Shown in pieces: positions 22,480-35,100 of a DNA stretch of 64,000 nucleotides (position 1 is the first letter of the stretch; each line of letters begins with the position of its first letter). The DNA lies in assembly GCA_021234155.1 (NCBI GenBank), contig JAJEKV010000003.1:27571166-27635165 (forward strand), read 5' to 3'. This DNA comes from Isoetes taiwanensis. Its lineage: Eukaryota; Streptophyta; Lycopodiopsida; Isoetales; Isoetaceae. The notes below the pieces were generated by a model. That model made no database searches and was not told the DNA's origin. It saw nothing but the letters and a program-made list of their open reading frames with translations. The position numbers and the translations under genes are program-made.

Positions 22480-24120
22480 ATGCTTCTTTGCCGTCGGATT
22501 GGGGGCACTAGTTGTGTGGCAAAACCTGGGCCATTGGATTATGGATGGGTCATGCATTGGGCATGCATGGCCATGCATGAGGCATGCAACACATCCCTGG
22601 ACCATTGGATCAAAAAGGAGAGGCAAAATCATGGCTCTTGATTTTTACCAGGAAGGTGCAAGGAAGCTTCCTTTCAAAGTGAATTTGGTGTAACCAATCT
22701 CCACCGTTAGATCAAAGCGGGGAGGAGAAATCCTAGCCATCCATTTTTTTATTAAATTAGAGTTTTTTATATTAAAGGAGGTGAGGTGTCACTCTTATTT
22801 AATGAAAAGATAATGAGGTGGCACCCCATTAATTATGAAGCTTTTATGGAAGATTCCTTCTTTTGTGTTGCCTTCAAACGACTTTATCTTGCGATCGAGA
22901 TCTTAGATCAAAGTGAGAACAAGGCCCTTGGATTCCTCTCATCGAATGCTTTTTAATGAGTAGTAGTTTGGCATCATTCCGTGCAACCTCCGATAATCTA
23001 GGGGAATCTTCATAGAACCTAAGGGAATCTAAAAGAACCTATGTAGAAACTTGGGGAACTTAGAGGAATCTTGGGATAATATTTGGGAATCAAGGGAATC
23101 TCAAGAGAATCTTAAGGAATCTATGGGAATCTCAAAAGAATCTAGGGGAATCTAAAAGAATCTTCAAAAAATGCTTAAGAATCTAGGGAAATCTTGATGG
23201 AATCTTTGAGTCTAAGAGAATCTATATAGAATCTTGGGGAATCTAAACGAATCTTCAAATAATATTTGAAAACCTAGGGGAATCTTTATATGGAACCTTA
23301 AGAATCTAGGGGGATCTTAGTGGAATCTTAGGGAATCGAGGGAGAATCCAAGGGTTTTAAGGGAATCTTTGACAATAGGTGTGTTCTATAGGGGAATCTT
23401 CATAGAATCTAAGAGAATCTAGAAGAATCTACATGGAATCTTAGGGAGTCTAGAGGAATCTAGAGGAATCTCAAGAGAATCTTTAGGAACCTAAAGGAAT
23501 CTAAGGGAATTTAAAGGAACCTAAAGGAATCTTGGGATAACCTTTGGAAATCGAGGAAATATAAAGAGAATTTTAAGGAATCTATAGGAATATCAAAAGA
23601 ATATAGGGGAATCTAAGAGAATCTTCAATAAATGTTTGAGAATCTAGCAGAATCTTGATGGAATCTTAGAGAATCTAGTGGAATTATCATGAATCCAAGG
23701 GAATCTAGAAGAATCTACATGGAATCTTGGGGAATCTAAAGGAATCTTTAGATAATCTTTGAAAATCTAGGGGAATCTTTGTAAAAACCTTAAGAATCTG
23801 GGGATCTTTGTGGAATCTTAGGGAATCTAGGGGGAATCCAAGGGGATCTAGGGAAATCTTTGACTCTAGGTGTGTTCTACAGGGGAATCTATAGAGAATC
23901 TAAGGGAATCTAGAATCTCCATGAAATCTTGGGGGAATCAGAGGAATCTTAGAATAATCTTTAAAAATCTAGGGGAATCTCAAAAGAATCCTTAAGAATC
24001 TAAAGGAATCTTAGGGAATCTTCATAAAATCTTTGAGTATCTAGAGAATCTTGATGGGATTTTGGTAGCACTGCATTTTGCTTTTAGTCGAATTTGTACA
24101 ATCCCTCATAGTGCAATTGC
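22480..24120. repeat. composite repeat unit 1 (leader + GGGAATCTA satellite + tail)
   Basis: A ~480-bp leader (GGCATGCATGGCCATGCATG, 'GGACCATTGGATC', 'AAGGAGGTGAGGTG') is followed by about 1.1 kb of degenerate GGGAATCTA satellite. It then reaches a tail with TTTGTACAATCCCTCATAGT. The same order recurs in unit 2 at 24,235-25,195. No open reading frame belongs to the family. Confidence 0.75.
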
Positions 24121-24234
24121 TCATGGTGCACCCCCCTTGTTATGTAGAGATTGATCACAACCGTTGAATGTGAAATCAACGGTCCTAATGCAGCCACCCC
24201 GTCATTATCTAAGCACCCTCCTTATTATGTAGAG

Positions 24235-25195
24235 ATTGATCCTGGCCCCTCCAAGTTTTGAGGTGGCACAAGTATGGCCATCAGATTTGATGGGGGCATG
24301 CATGGCCATGGATGGGGGCATGCACCACATCCCCGGACCGTTAGATCGAAAAGGGAGGATAAATCCCGGCTCTTGATTTTTGTGAGGAAGGTGCAAGGAA
24401 GGTGTTAAAAAGTAAATTTGGTGTAGCAAATCTTAACTGTTAGATCAAAAGTTGAGCATAAACCCTAGCCATTAACTTTTGAATATTAAATTGATTTTTT
24501 TTTAAGGAGGTGAGGTGGCACCCTCACTAATAAAAAAGGTAATGAGGTGGCAAAGCATTTATGAATGGACTTTCTAGGAAGCTTCCTTTTGTTTAATCGG
24601 TTTCAAAGGCATGTAACTTGCGGTAGAGGGGTCGGATGAAGGCGAGACCCACGCCATTGGATTCCTCTCATCGAGAGCTTTCCAATGAGTGTTGCTTTGC
24701 CAGTATTTTGTCGCAACTACAGCCAACGTGATCAAATACTAAGAATCTTCTTGGAATATTTGAATTCCAAAGAATCTATGGTAAGTTGAGGGAATCTTTA
24801 TAGGATCTTTGGGATTCCAGAGAAATATCATGAGAATCTTAGAGAATCTATGGGCTTTGAGAATGTAAGGAAATCTAAGGGAACCTTGATAAAATCTTTA
24901 AGAACCTAGAGGAATCTTGATGGAATCTTGGGGAGTCTATAGAATATATAGGAACTAAAGGAATCTTAAGAGAATCTATAGGAATCTCAAGCGTTTCCTC
25001 GGGAATCTAGGGGGAATCTTCATAAAATCTTTAAGAATCTAGAGGAATCTTAATGAACTCTAGAATCTAGAAGAATCTTGATAGAATCTTGGAGAATCTG
25101 GAGGAATTTTCTAAGTTCTTGAAGAATCTAAAAGAATCTTTATAGAATCTTCACTTGATGGCTCAAAATTTGTACACTCCCTCATAGTACAATCA
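24235..25195. repeat. composite repeat unit 2
   Basis: Leader (24,240-24,740), satellite (24,740-25,150) and the tail TTTGTACACTCCCTCATAGT match unit 1 in order, with a shorter satellite. 'TTATGTAGAGATTGATC' occurs twice between the units (24,138 and 24,225), a possible duplicated junction. Confidence 0.75.
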
Positions 25196-25198
25196 CTT

Positions 25199-25234
<36 letters not shown>

Positions 25235-25241
25235 GCGCGCG
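25199..25241. repeat. (CA)n-(CG)n microsatellite
   Basis: A run of about 16 CA dinucleotides passes directly into a CG run. It sits at the 3' terminus of the adjoining LINE fragment. Confidence 0.95.
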
Positions 25242-25950
25242 CCAGATGTGTCCGAGAAAATAGCTATTCCTGCATATCCATGACCTCCTAAAAGTATCCC
25301 AACATCTGTACGGAAGCCATGCTCAATATCACATGTAGCAGCTGGCCAGGCCTGACCAAATCAGCATAATGTGTGCGGAGTTGATCATACTTTGGACAGC
25401 TCTGAAAGGTATAGCATTTATTTTCAATGGCTTCCATTTGGCAGCATTGACAAAGCCTGTTTAGGCGTGGCTCCCCAATCCATCTGCCCGTCTCAGTTCG
25501 AAGATAGTGTGCACGTGTGTGAATCGAGGCAATGAGTCAGTGCCTTTTCATAGGCAAATGGATATGCAGGTAACATTGCAAGCCTCGATCCAATATGGGA
25601 TTTATATGCACTGGTAGTGTGCTGGCTTGATCTGTTCAAGGCGCTGGCATCTATGAGCTTACAGACTAAACACGCGTTAAGGTATTGCCTCAAGCTATGA
25701 TGATCTACCTTTGTTTGCAATGTATGCACCTATGCTTCTGCACGTTCCATTTTGCCAGCCACTAAGCTCTCTTTTTCCTCCACCAGTCCACTCCAATGCC
25801 ATAGTATAAGCCTGGTTAGGGAGACGACCATCGTCCATATTGACCACCTTCTGAAATTAGACGATGTGACAATCAAAGGCCACCATCTAAAGAGGTAAGA
25901 AACCTGCCTCATGCAATAGGATTTGATATGGAACCATGGAAATGTGTGAC
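25242..25950 (-). mobile_element. LINE 3' fragment, minus strand
   Basis: Homologous to 8,680-9,360 of the LINE copy: 'FRRWSIWTMVV', 'TKVDHHSLRQYLNA', the 'CQCCQME' knuckle on the reverse strand near 25,440 and the VMDMQ tail. Several frames and stops are needed. It is 5'-truncated, as is usual for LINEs, and abuts the CA microsatellite. Confidence 0.8.
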
Positions 25951-26619
25951 AAATTGCGACCATCTAAATTGTATAGATTGCAACATATTAGGATTTGTTT
26001 AAGGGGATGTCTCGCCAAAAAACATCATCTCTTGTGGACAACCACCCCTCATACATGACGCCTATCAATGAAACTAAGTCGGGTAAAAAGAACGACTGGC
26101 ACGTAAAACGAGCTGCAAAAGTGTACAGCCTTAAAATCGAATATAACATGGATGTAAGAGAAATAGATGGATGTAATATAACATGAATATAATATGGATG
26201 TAAGAGAGATAGATGGCCATGCATCTGATGCTGTTGCTGTGGAGGGCTAGCCGGTTCAAACATGTTTTGCCTCTACGTCAATCACACCACAAGCTGTATG
26301 AGGAAAGCCAGAGCGCCCTATGACTGAGGTTGAGATGCAATCAACAAGACACCGACATTAAATGATATGGTTATAGAAAGATCTATTGCAAATATGGAGG
26401 ATTCATACTTCACCACATTAGAAGTTAATGGTATTAAGATGCAGTTATTTTCCACAATAGTTGAACAAATTAGGTGATCAGATGATGTTGCCGCAAACTA
26501 CAGACCGAATGCTTATGGGTTTAGCACACCATATCAAACCGAACTTATTGAAACATTAAATCAAATAACGCCACTTATAATAGCGAGTAGCCCTCCTACA
26601 TGACACCTGAGAATGATAC
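25951..26619. other. unassigned stretch with short protein-like pieces
   Basis: A plus-strand piece near 26,365-26,570 reads 'MVIERSIANMEDSYFTTLEVNGIKMQ' and beyond, but it is interrupted and not recognised. The ~25-bp phrase 'AATATAACATGGATGTAAGAGA' and variants is tandemly repeated at 26,140-26,215. Confidence 0.35.
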
Positions 26620-27320
26620 AGGGGATAATTTTTGGAGTTTCTAAGCTCTTTACAAATGCTGGCTTACTAGATTTCTTCTATGCAGAGTCACCTGCATCGA
26701 GACTCAAATCTTCTAACCAAATTTTTGTCACTAGCTCTAGTAAGAATCAAATGTATCTTGCAGTTCCGTAGCATCACGCTAGCTGCAAAATTCATCAATA
26801 GCCTTTGACAAATTTTCACAAAAGAGCATCAGATTTATTCAAGGCGATTAGAGCTTCACGAATCCTGACATATAGGGCCTTCAAATCCTTAAACCGATTA
26901 CAGACGATTACAGACGCCCCAAACTCTGTTACGCAAATAAATGATGCCAGCGGGCTCACAGTACTCAAAGCAAGGTAAGAAAGACCCGCAACATAGCTCG
27001 AGAGGCATGTCCTATTCCATAGAATACAGAACATGGGCATAGCATCTTCAATTTCTTGGCAAAGCTTCTTCAGGCTATAGCGCCATAGCAACTGGGAACA
27101 AGGAATAGGGAACTGGGAACAGGGGGGCCGGAATGGATATGACAACCGGTTAGCCGGTTTCCACAGTGGCTGCCCCAACAATGGCCACCGCCAGTTTACA
27201 CTCGATAGTAAGTTTGGAGTAGTCATTGGCATATTCCTGGCATATACTGGCATATATCTGGAATATGCCATAAACCCACATGGACGAGGGCTTGCCCCCT
27301 AGGGACAACCCAAAAAACTA
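26620..27320 (+). repeat. duplicated segment A, second copy (NPF terminal exon and flank)
   Basis: Copy of 12,095-12,815. It starts inside the NPF terminal exon (IFGVSKLFTNA.LLDFFYAESPAS) and ends at AACTATG, where it passes directly into GTATTTAAGACGC, the first bases of GT31 locus copy 2. A 151-codon minus-strand ORF (26,816-27,271) is open here but broken in the other copy. It resembles nothing known. Confidence 0.8.
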
Positions 27321-30300
27321 TGGTATTTAAGACGCTTGTACTTGAAGGGGAAGAATGTTCAATTCTACTGAGAAAAGAAGCAAAATGCAATAGGAACAAG
27401 AGATGTCATTGTGAAGGGTATACTTATAATGCACCATTGAATGACTAGCTAAAGCTATGTTAGGTGTTACAAGGGGTCCTTGTTAGGCATAGCTCACCAA
27501 ATTCTATGCCTACATTGTCTATTGTCATCAAACTAAAAGGGGCCCTTGTTTGGCATAGCTCACCAAATTCTATGCCTACATTGTCTATTGTCATCAAACT
27601 AAAATCTTATATACCGACCCTCGAAAAGAAAACTGGCTTGAGATCCTGCCCCTTCATCCCACGCGCGCGTACTACGAGCCTAGGGGGCTATATTGCTTGA
27701 GATGGGCGGCACGAAGATCTGCCCTGCCAGAATGTTACCAAGCTTCAAATCGATCCAATAAAGACGCTGTATTGAGTAGATTGGGCGATGCCTGCAAACT
27801 TTTAAATCCTCAGATGATTATTCGGTCTAGCCCTTCCCCACGCGGCAATTAAGGTCATGATACAGAGTTGGGTTTTCTTGGATCAGACGTGGGTCATGCA
27901 GAATTTCTTGATAATTCATACTCTCAAAGGGGTTGCATCCGATCAGTAATTGCGGAGTTAGGCAAGGGGCTCTCGTAGCCCAATGAATAGGTGGAGCCAT
28001 AATAGTTGCGCAGACGGCGCCATGCATTCTTTGGAGTTTGTGTTGTAAAGGACTTTTAGGAAGAGAAGGAAATGATGGGCAATATACATTGGCGTTGTTG
28101 TTGAAGGTGATTGGCAGCAAGAAACTTGTGTACCACGATTATTAGAAGCGGTTTTTTCAGCTATTGCGCAACCCCGAGAAGCAATGCGAGCCAAGGCATT
28201 TGGGGTTTCGCCCGGCATGGGTTGTGGTGCTATGCTTTGCGAGCTTACGTGTAGGTCTTTTGTTCACTAACGGGTAAATCTCTAAGACGCATCTTACCGC
28301 CAATGTCAAACTAATAGCATATTGGTTGCATTGTTATAAGTTACACCGCAATGTGGGTATTCATATTGGATTCATAAGTTATCTAAAGACAATGGCTTTC
28401 TTACATAGGAATGCCAATCACACGCAAAATGCAGATGTGACAATAAAGATTGTGCTTTCTACATAGTTTGAGATCTACGCTTTTGCCCAGAAAAAAGGGA
28501 CCCTGAATATGGAAACTTGAAATGTGCTGGGAAAATATTATTTTGGGCGTTTAAACAATTGTAAAAACTATAAAATAGACAAGGACCAGGCAATTGAGAC
28601 TCTGAAATATCCGTTTTTCCAGAATGTGGATAACCGAGGAGAAGGACGTGATTCGATCTTATGTTCACATGAACAATGAACAACAGCAGGTGAAGATAGC
28701 AGAAGATCAGTGTGAGAAAAAGATGGTAGGTGTATGCATTAGTTGCAGTTTTTGTACATGTATGTTGTTTAAATGAAAGCCACAATGCAACATTTTCAGA
28801 AAGCAACAAGTGGGGAGGGAACAAGGAACATCTTGGATGAAGTCTCTAAGACGTATCAGGCTCTCAAGTGCGTCCTTGCAAGGGGTTTTGGCATTTAGCA
28901 TGTAACCTATCTGCAATTTTCACTCATAGGTTTCCTTCATGTTGTACGTTTTGTCATAGGCCACAGGTCTTTTTTATTGAATGTTTCCATTTTTTATAAA
29001 TGAATATCATTTAAATGTTTTAGCTTACAATTCTGGCAATCTTCCATTCTTTGTTTTCAAATATATCTTATCATGAAGTAGACATTGTAGAAAGGAAGTT
29101 TGAAAGTCTATTTGCCTTTGTAGTGCCACGGCAGGCAGTATTTTGGATCGTGCATTTGAAGCAGAAGAAGCACAGCGTAATGATTTTCTGAGGCTGGTAA
29201 CCATTAGCTTTTGATCTTGCTCCTCAATGCGTGTGTCTGTTTTGTGTCAAGTTGCAGTATCTGTTCTTTTGGATCACTATCAAGATTGGAATTTTTTTTT
29301 TTTTGAAGTTAAGGCAGATTTTGTATTTCAGATAGGAAATATTACAGCTTCTTGATTGCTCAACGATCAGATAAGAAAATAAGCACATAAAAACCCTGAA
29401 TGATCAGGGAAAACAAAGAACTGCTACAGTAGCAGATGAACAAATAAAAAAGTTTCAAGTGTACATATGCTCCTGTCGCAATCGTTGTTACCGTTGATGG
29501 CCAGATATACAATTGTAGAGCAAAAATGTTATCTCCAATCTTCTTAGCAATCTCTGAACAATCATAATGGAAGAGAAATCCAGAAAATCCAAGAAGAGTG
29601 TACAAATAAAATGTTGTCCAAAAACAGCAAATAACAATGTATTGCCATCATAAAGGCAAATGAGCCTCCTAGCTCGCCATGAATCAAAATGCTCTGTAGA
29701 CCAGGAAGCCCAAACTAGACTTCAGAAAAATTTGAGATCTGAAACTTGGTGCATTGTCGAAGAACACCCTAGGTCATCATACATGTATTATGCTGCTTTG
29801 AACAATCATTTATCCATACAAAGAACCAAGATCTCCCGCTTCTCAGTTCCCTATCTCTCATCCGAAAAAATTGCCCAGAACTACTGAGAATAATGAAGAT
29901 ATCTCACAAATATCTAAAATAGCCAGATGAAGAACAACAATATATCGAATAGACTGCCACTCTATTCATGCAAAGCTGCCACCTCCTTAAGTGCTACACA
30001 AACTGATCAACTTAAACTTCAATTTCTGGAAACTAGCATCATCAAAGCCTCATGAAATTACCATAAATCTGGTTAAGCTTAAGACAAGCCAACCGACCAG
30101 ACTATTCTCTAAAGCCCGGTTTAAAAATATAAATTGTTAAAAGCTTCTAGCTTTGTAATCCAGAACCAAAAAATGGCAACCAAAACTACCAGAAGAATCG
30201 AAACTTCTTGTTGCCTAATCTGCTTATTCCAGATACAACCGCCAGTAGGAAGTGAGAAAAGGATGAAGGAATCTTACCACCAGATATGCAAAAAATGTGA

Positions 30301-30899
30301 CAAAAAGCTCTGAATCAAAGCGGCAGAAATTCCCTCGCCTGGCCACCAGAATCATTGAAGGAGGTCTTTGCTGTTGCGGTAGTGCCATGGAGCGATTTTG
30401 CCGTGAAGGAGGGCTGGACGAGCCCTCCCAAAGCCCTAGCCGCATATTTTTTTTTCCAGTTAGCCCAAGATTCAAGATTGGAATTTACCAGATGCCAAGC
30501 TCAATAATATTAAACACACATTAGGATGGAGATAATGTAATGCCAAGCTTAATAAGTATAAAGGAAGAATATAACAGGCACGTTTAGTAGTCATCCACTT
30601 AACCATTTATACGCAAACAATGTACTACTTGATATGTAGTTGTTTTGACCTCACATGCATGCAAAGCTTATTGACTGTCAAGGTGCAAGCACTAAACTCC
30701 AGCAATTCAAACTTCAGCCATACTTAAGGTCAATGTGGGGGTTCTGATATGCGTATTTTAGATAGGCTGAAATGCAGACTAATTTTTTTTTGCCTCATTG
30801 CTGCTTCTTGCAAGCTCACAATAACTAATTCTATTTGCGTCTCGTCATTTCTTTATATGGGATTAAGATCCATTCTGTTTTCTTTTTACAAACTGGATC
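27320..30899 (+). pseudogene. GT31 beta-1,3-galactosyltransferase locus, truncated copy 2
   Basis: Exons retained are 28,623-28,725 ([15 protein letters not shown]), 28,800-28,867 ([15 protein letters not shown]) and 29,124-29,196 (ATAGSILDRAFEAEEAQRN). The exon with [15 protein letters not shown] and most of the GENLKKLE exon are deleted: sequence jumps from TTTCCTTCATGTTG to TACGTTTTGTCATAGG at about 28,945. An insertion (29,295-30,471) lies in the following intron. Similarity ends near 30,899, before the DxD exon. A 66-bp tandem duplication occurs in the upstream part (27,471-27,603). Non-functional. Confidence 0.92.
29280..30486 (-). mobile_element. retroposed insertion with poly(A) and 15-bp target duplication
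   Basis: The 15-bp sequence TCAAGATTGGAATTT occurs at 29,280-29,294 and 30,472-30,486 and flanks about 1.18 kb absent from the other two GT31 copies. A T-run at the left edge is the poly(A) tail of a minus-strand insert. The opposite end begins with GC-rich 5'UTR-like sequence, then an ATG-started frame (MALPQQQRPPSMILVARRGN, continuing with a hydrophobic stretch) to a stop at 30,224. The source gene is not recognised; a GTAAG near 30,285 suggests that an intron may have been retained. LINE-type target-primed retroposition fits all marks. Confidence 0.85.
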
Positions 30900-31647
30900 A
30901 ACTTTTCTCGCAAGAGATAAGGGCTTATGCTCATCTAAAGAAATGAGTTCTATCTCTACTCATATATATAGTACAACGGCCTTGGGCCCAAAATAGGTGT
31001 GTGGCAAGTCTTGTTACCAACTCCTGGATCAGAGCCAACTCCTGGACTACAGTTTATTAAATGCTTAATGCAGCAAGTTGAATCAGATGATGTACTGAAA
31101 AAATATACTTACACATAAGGATGCTTTTGAAAATGAGATGTAACATCCCGTAAATTAAAAATGTCCCTTAAATGAAAAATGCCCAATGCAATTTGGAAGG
31201 GCTATTTTGAACATGAAATATTTCATTTCTTCTAAAATTTAAAGCATTATTATAGACAATAGCTCATTATTGATCCATCTCTCAAGTCAATTTGATTGCT
31301 AGGCCTTCCTTACATTCATATCATGCTACAGCCTCATGGTACTTTAATATGCTTTAATACCACGAAAGCATTTTTTAAAGTCTATAACATTGTTGTGACA
31401 TATGTTTTTAAATTCTATAGGAAGTAGATTCATACCACATAGTAAGTCTTGCACTTAGGTACTTCATGATGGTACCAACAAGTTGCAGATTTTACCATTG
31501 CCCATCCTCTGCAACCAAATATGTCTATGCATCCTCGAAATAAACATAGTTTTGCATCCATTCCAACATGATGATGTTATTCGACATCTCATGAGGTGGT
31601 TCAACATGTCAACAACCACTTGGCATCACAACAAGATAATGGTCATT

Positions 31648-32090
31648 TTGCGACGTGGGCTTGTGACGTTCCTGCGACGTGACGTCGCAATTGACGTGAC
31701 CATGCGACGTCAATGCGACGTCACGTCGCAGGAACGTCGCATGCGACGTGTACTGCGACGTCTGACACTCGTGACCTGGCGGTGGATTTCGGTGCCAAGT
31801 GGACGACAGTTGCCACATTTGCGACGTCATGTCGCATGCGACGTCGCGTCACTTGGTCTATCTGTCATGCCAGGTGGACTGGGGCGCCGGGTGAACGCAT
31901 GTGTGTCACGCCGGTGGATGTTCGGCGGCGTGACGCCGCGATGCGGCGTGGACGCCGCATGCGCGACGGACGTGACATTACGTAACGATGACACGCCGAT
32001 GCGTATTTGCCGATGTAACGCCAAGTCGTAGGTGACCTGGCAGGTGACCATTGACAATATGTCGCGTGCGACGTATACAACGACGTCAAA
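31648..32090. promoter_or_regulatory. left subterminal palindrome array (GCGACGT)
   Basis: Dense copies of GCGACGT and ACGTCGC, often fused into ACGTCGCATGCGACGT, alternate with related GCGGCGT/ACGCCGC forms toward the interior. In CACTA elements such subterminal repeats are the binding sites of the element's TnpA-like protein. The CpG content is far above the surrounding host DNA. Overlapping ORFs here on both strands are artefacts. Confidence 0.75.
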
Positions 32091-32119
32091 AACTCATTTC
32101 TTAGTTGGGTGAACATGTG

Positions 32120-35100
32120 TGGTCTTCTGGCCACGGAACTTGCTCCCCAGGGCAATGTCGACGTTCTGAGTCCATTGGCAGAGCCAAATCGCGGTTCCAG
32201 AGAGGGGAGGTCGCCCGTCCGTCTCTAGGGCCTTGGGGAGAGGAAATTCGGGGCAAGCAGCTTCCGAGGGGATTTTAGGGTCCTTGCTCTGGCGTCAACA
32301 CCCCACTCCACGTCAAGACACGACGCAAGGTCCCGGCCGAATCTGATAAGGAGAGGGCCTCCGAAACGTAAACCCTGTGGGTTGCCAGGTTCTAGAATGG
32401 TTTGCGTTTTGGGGGCCGAGACTTGGTCTGTTGCACTTGGGGGACGGCCGAGAAGCCGCAGTAGAGAATATGGAGCAAGGGGAACCGACAGAGCGGAGTT
32501 TGGGCTGTCCTCCTCCCGATGTGGCAAGTAGAAGTCTAGGGGGCGCTTTTTGCGGTGGCAAGACATTCATAAATTCGCAATTAATGCATTGTACGAAAAT
32601 AAATTCTGATTTTTTTGCCATTTGGATTCCTAATTCATCTCCAAAGACATGACCCAATTTTCAAAAATTTTCTGAGAAGGTCTAGGTCAAAGGGTTAGCA
32701 TTAGAAGCGGGGGGGCAGCGGCTTGGGTGGCAACCGAAGTTGGCACCCTTCCCCAAGTCAAACGAGGCCGGGACCTTGCATAGATCCCTCACAAGAGGGG
32801 AGAGTCCGGACCCCAAGAGGCGGGATCCAAAAAGTTCCCCGAGGCGACCCTTCCTCGGCGGGGAGCCCGGTTCCCCTATCCGACCGTTGGATCCTCCGAT
32901 TCGGGGGCCCCTCTTCGGGAAGGCCCAAAAGATTCCGTGATCGGTCGGGAGAACTTGTCAAACCGCGGGGCGCCCCGAGGTCGTGGGAGGCTTCGGAATG
33001 GCAAATCGACCCGCCAAATCGTCAGGAATGGCTAAATTACCCTAGGGAGCAAGTTACAAGGTCGGTTTTGCAAAAGAAAGAAACACTCACGCCCTCCACG
33101 ACAGTATCCCGCATCCACATCCTAGGCCAATTGACTACGAGTGTGATGGAAGTGAGGTCGGGTGGTCTTTCGGCCCACGGGAACCGGGGTCCCTGGGGCA
33201 ATGTCGACGTTTCGAGTCCATTGGCGAGCCAAATCTTGATTCGGAGAGGGGACATCGCCCGGATCCATCCCGTGGCATTGGGAGAGGAAATTCGGGGCAA
33301 GCGGCTTAGGGGGATTTTAGGGTCCTTGCTCGGTGTCAAAAACCCCACTCCCACGTCAAGTCGCCCGCAAGGTCTGGCCGAATCGACAGGAGAGGGCCTC
33401 AAACGTAAACCCCGTGGGTTGCGGGTTCTAGAAGGGTTTTGCGTTTTGGGGGCGAGACTTGGTCTGTTGCACTTGGGACCTGGCCGAGAAGCTGCAACCG
33501 AGAATATGGAGCAAGGGAAACTGACGGAGCGGAGTTTGGGCCTGTCCTCCTCCCGATAGTTAATGCATTGTACGAAAATAAATTCTGATTTTTTGCCAGC
33601 TGGATTCCTAATTCATCTCCAGCACACAGCCCAATTTTCGAAATTTTCGGAGAAGGTCTAGGTCAAAGGGTTAGCATTAGAACGGTCGGGGCAGCCCGTT
33701 GCAGGGCAACCGAGCTGGCACCCTTCCCCAAGTCAAACGAGGCCAGGACCTTGCAGGGATCCCTCACAAGAGGGGAGAGTCGGACCCCAAGAGGCGGGAT
33801 CCAAAAAAGTTCCCGAGGCAGCCCTTCCTGGCAGCGCTCCCCACCCTCCCGGAGCCCGGTTCCCCTATCCGACCGTTGGATCCTCCGTTCAGGGGCCCCT
33901 CTTCGGGAAGGCCCAAAAGATTCCAGATCGGTCCGGGAGAACTTGTCAAACCGCGGGGCGTCCTGAGGTCGGCCTTGTATAAACCGCAGTGTTTTGTCGT
34001 TCGGGCACCGGGGAGGCTCCGGAATGGCAAATCGACCCTGCCAAATCGTCCGAAATGGCGAAATTACCCTAGGGAGCAAGTTACAAGGTCGGTTTTGCAA
34101 AAGAAAGAAACACTCACGCCCTCCACGACAGTATCCCGCATCCACATCCTAGGCCAATTGACTACGAGTGTGATGGAAGTGAGCTACTTTGGCGCTTCTT
34201 GGAGGTCGGGTGGTCTTCGCCACGGAACCGGGTCCCTGTGGCAATGTCGACGTTTGAATCCATTGGCGAGCCAAATCGCGGTTCGGAGAGGGACATCGTC
34301 CGGTCCATCCCGTGGCATTGGGAGAGGGAATTCGGGGCAAGCGGCTTAGGGGGATTTTAGGGTCCTTGCTCGGTGTCAAAACCCCCACTCCACGTCAAGT
34401 CACAGCGCCAAGGTCCTGGCCGACCGACAAGGAGAGGGCCCAACGGCGTAAACCCCGTGGGTTGCCGTGTTCTAGAAGGGTTTGCGTTTTGGGGGCGAGA
34501 CTTGCTCTGTTGCACTTGGGACTGGCCGAGAAGCCGCAGCCAGAAGAATACGGAGCAAGGGGACTGACGGAGCCGGAGTTTGGGCCTGTCCTCCTCCCGA
34601 TGTGGCAAGTAGAAGTCGGGGGGCTTTTGCAAATGGTAAGACATTCATAAATTCGCAATTAATGCATTGTACGAAAATAAATTCTGATTTTTTGCCATTT
34701 GGATTCCTAATTCATCTCCGGACACAGCCCAATTTTCGAAATTTTTGGAGAAGATCTAGGTCAAAGGGTTAGCATTAGAACGGTCGGGGCAGCCCGTTGC
34801 GGGGGCAACCGAAGTTGGCACCCTTCCCCAAGTCAAACGAGGCGGGGACCTTGCAGGGGGATCCCTCACAAGAGGGGAGAGTCCAGACCCAAGAGGCGGG
34901 ATCCAAAAAGTTCCCGAGGCAGCCCTTCTGGCGGCGCTCCCGGGGGGCTGGCGCTAACGACCACCCTCCCGAGCCTGGTTCCCCTATCCGACCGTTGGAT
35001 CCTCCGTTCGGGGGCCCCTCTTGGGAAGGCCCAAAAGATTCAGTCGGTCCGGGAGAACTTGTCAAACCAAGGGCGCCCCGAGGTCGGCCTTGTATAAACC

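Noticed and set aside
30224-30524. Overlapping plus- and minus-strand ORFs at the 5' end of the retroposed insert as host genes
   Set aside because: They lie wholly inside an insertion with target duplication. Only the minus frame fits the transcript direction, and it is a retrocopy of unknown source.
31483-32155. ORFs over the GACGT palindromes on both strands
   Set aside because: Mirror translations of palindromic subterminal repeats.
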